Assembly (NCBI RefSeq): GCF_007860015.1 | Contig: NZ_SJPS01000004.1 | Coordinates: forward strand, 131,567-195,566 | Origin: Bythopirellula polymerisocia | GTDB taxonomy: Bacteria > Planctomycetota > Planctomycetia > Pirellulales > Lacipirellulaceae | Length of the DNA stretch: 64,000 bases | Direction: 5' to 3' | Shown: positions 62,996 to 64,000 of the stretch, one piece after another | How the letters are laid out: each line of letters begins with the position of its first letter | Position numbering within the stretch: position 1 is the stretch's first letter | Position numbers and translations under genes: made by a program | The notes under the pieces: generated by a model | Databases searched by the model: none | Told to the model about the DNA's origin: nothing | What the model saw: the letters and a program-made list of their open reading frames with translations, nothing else

Positions 62996-64000
62996 TCAGT
63001 ATGCATTCTCTTGCTTGAACACGACCAGCGCGGTTTGCACAAGGATTTTTAAGTCCATCCATAGGGTCCACTCCCGGATGTAGCGGTGGTCGAATTCGAT
63101 GCGGCGTTCCATTTTTTCTAGTGTTTCGGTCTCCCCACGCCAGCCATGCACTTGGGCCAGTCCTGTCATCCCGGGTTTCACTTTGTGCCGGAGCATGTAA
63201 CCGTCGATCAACATTCGATACTGCTCGTTGTGGGCCGTGGCATGGGGTCGAGGGCCGACAAGCGACATACTGCCACCGATTACATTGAACAATTGCGGCA
63301 ACTCATCTAGTGAAGTCTTCCGCATCAGTCGGCCTAGTGGAGTGACGCGATCGTCATCCTTAGTGGCTTGCGAGACATCGTCATTGTCCTGACAAACGCG
63401 CATGGAACGGAACTTCCAAACGCGGATTTCTTCGCCCATGAGGCCGTATCTTTTCTGCCGAAAAAACACCGGCCCTGGAGACGACCATTTTACGAGCAAA
63501 GCAAGTATCGCCAGTGGCACAGCCAAAATCACCAAGAGTGCTGTCGAAACCAATAGATCAAAACCCCGTTTCAACACGCCGTCGATTCCCGTGATTGGCG
63601 TCTCAAAGACGCTCACCACCGGTAGGCCATTGATTTGATTCCAGCGAGCATGCAACATTTGGAATACAAAGAAGTCGGGAACAATGTAGACCGAAGCCGT
63701 GGTGTCACTCAACTTGCTCAAGTAATCGCGAATACGTTTCTCCGCACGCATGGGGAACGTGATAAAGATCATATCCACCTCGCCCCGGCGAGCCATCTCG
63801 GCCAGTCGAGTCAATGTGCCGGCACTGGGCAACTCGCGGCCCATGGATTCTTTGATTCGATTTGAAGGTCGATCGTCAAAGAAACCAGCAAACTCCAATC
63901 CCAATTCTTGTGAGGACTGAATGTTGCCGGCCAATTCCAAACCTAGTGGGTTAAGTCCACAGATGGCAAATCGGCGTGTATTGAAACCACGCTTACGCAA
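62996..64000 (-). CDS. Polyprenyl-phosphate sugar-1-phosphate transferase, N terminus cut by window edge
   Basis: The visible 334 residues match WcaJ/WbaP-type initiating glycosyltransferases. The N-terminal half includes a CoA-binding-like fold (RRFAICGLNPLGLELAGNI), followed by a membrane helix and the catalytic domain: KRGFDLLVST, the PGPVFFRQKRYGL motif, VWKFRSM, RRKTSLDELPQL-type (here MRKTSLDELPQLFNVI) and GPRPHA. It starts a lipid-linked exopolysaccharide or O-antigen unit. The frame is open to the right edge with no clear ATG there, and family members are ~100 residues longer, so the start is outside the window. Confidence 0.9.
   Translation of the reverse strand: MRKRGFNTRRFAICGLNPLGLELAGNIQSSQELGLEFAGFFDDRPSNRIKESMGRELPSAGTLTRLAEMARRGEVDMIFITFPMRAEKRIRDYLSKLSDTTASVYIVPDFFVFQMLHARWNQINGLPVVSVFETPITGIDGVLKRGFDLLVSTALLVILAVPLAILALLVKWSSPGPVFFRQKRYGLMGEEIRVWKFRSMRVCQDNDDVSQATKDDDRVTPLGRLMRKTSLDELPQLFNVIGGSMSLVGPRPHATAHNEQYRMLIDGYMLRHKVKPGMTGLAQVHGWRGETETLEKMERRIEFDHRYIREWTLWMDLKILVQTALVVFKQENAY

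Overview
The window looks like a chromosomal segment of a planctomycete, most likely of the Pirellulales type; this is an inference from gene content. Supporting signs are tetrahydromethanopterin C1 genes (mch plus an ATP-grasp gene) in a bacterium, an rsmH gene with no division genes beside it, secreted proteins with PEP-CTERM tails and a dockerin-like repeat, a short-form AMP nucleosidase, two tandem ClpP paralogues, and many weak Shine-Dalgarno sites.

Layout. 0-1.5 kb: the 5' end of an IS630-like transposase gene running off the left edge, followed by gene-poor DNA with short repeats. 1.5-6.5 kb: a six-gene minus-strand operon for nucleoside breakdown (guanine deaminase, AMP nucleosidase, deoC, two purine phosphorylase paralogues, deoA). 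6.7-10.3 kb: ffh-trpS-acpS-flavin reductase. 10.6-15.8 kb, plus strand: AAA ATPase, a HabA/styrene-oxide-isomerase-like membrane protein, mch, an ATP-grasp ligase, and gap with a good sigma-70 promoter and a bidirectional terminator. 15.9-24.6 kb, mostly minus strand: two secreted proteins of unknown function, clpP2-clpP1-tig, tRNA-Gly, an ASCH protein and an M28 peptidase. 24.6-26.4 kb: gene-poor DNA with hairpins and a diverged direct repeat. 26.4-33.3 kb: nifS-like desulfurase, iscA-like carrier, an orphan Flp pilin, queA, htrA, and a Crp/Fnr regulator overlapping rsmH.

33.4-45.3 kb is a complete minus-strand Tad/Flp pilus locus: Flp pilin, prepilin peptidase, CpaB, secretin, CpaE, CpaF, TadB, TadC, a small secreted protein and a TPR lipoprotein. 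Its leader carries a convincing cyclic-di-GMP-I (GEMM) riboswitch, so pilus expression should respond to c-di-GMP. The locus also has a perfect 52-bp palindrome after the pilin terminator and a three-way-junction RNA candidate between cpaE and cpaF. An HD-GYP protein, a possible c-di-GMP phosphodiesterase, lies about 10 kb away.

45.6-64 kb: a toroid-fold protein coupled to a Tat-exported DUF362 protein, tRNA-Ala with a strong terminator, an LPG-synthase-type membrane protein, an NCS2 purine/pyrimidine permease, two exported PEP-CTERM enzymes (MBL-fold and PQQ-type sugar dehydrogenase), HD and HD-GYP proteins, a reductive pyrimidine degradation pair (dihydropyrimidinase and PreA) flanking a methyltransferase, a HAD phosphatase, a polytopic membrane protein, and a polyprenyl-phosphate sugar transferase cut by the right edge.

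Together, the nucleoside operon, the NCS2 permease and the PreA/dihydropyrimidinase pair suggest a cell equipped to use environmental nucleosides and bases. The Tad locus with its riboswitch suggests c-di-GMP-controlled attachment. No CRISPR array, complete insertion sequence or prophage was seen.
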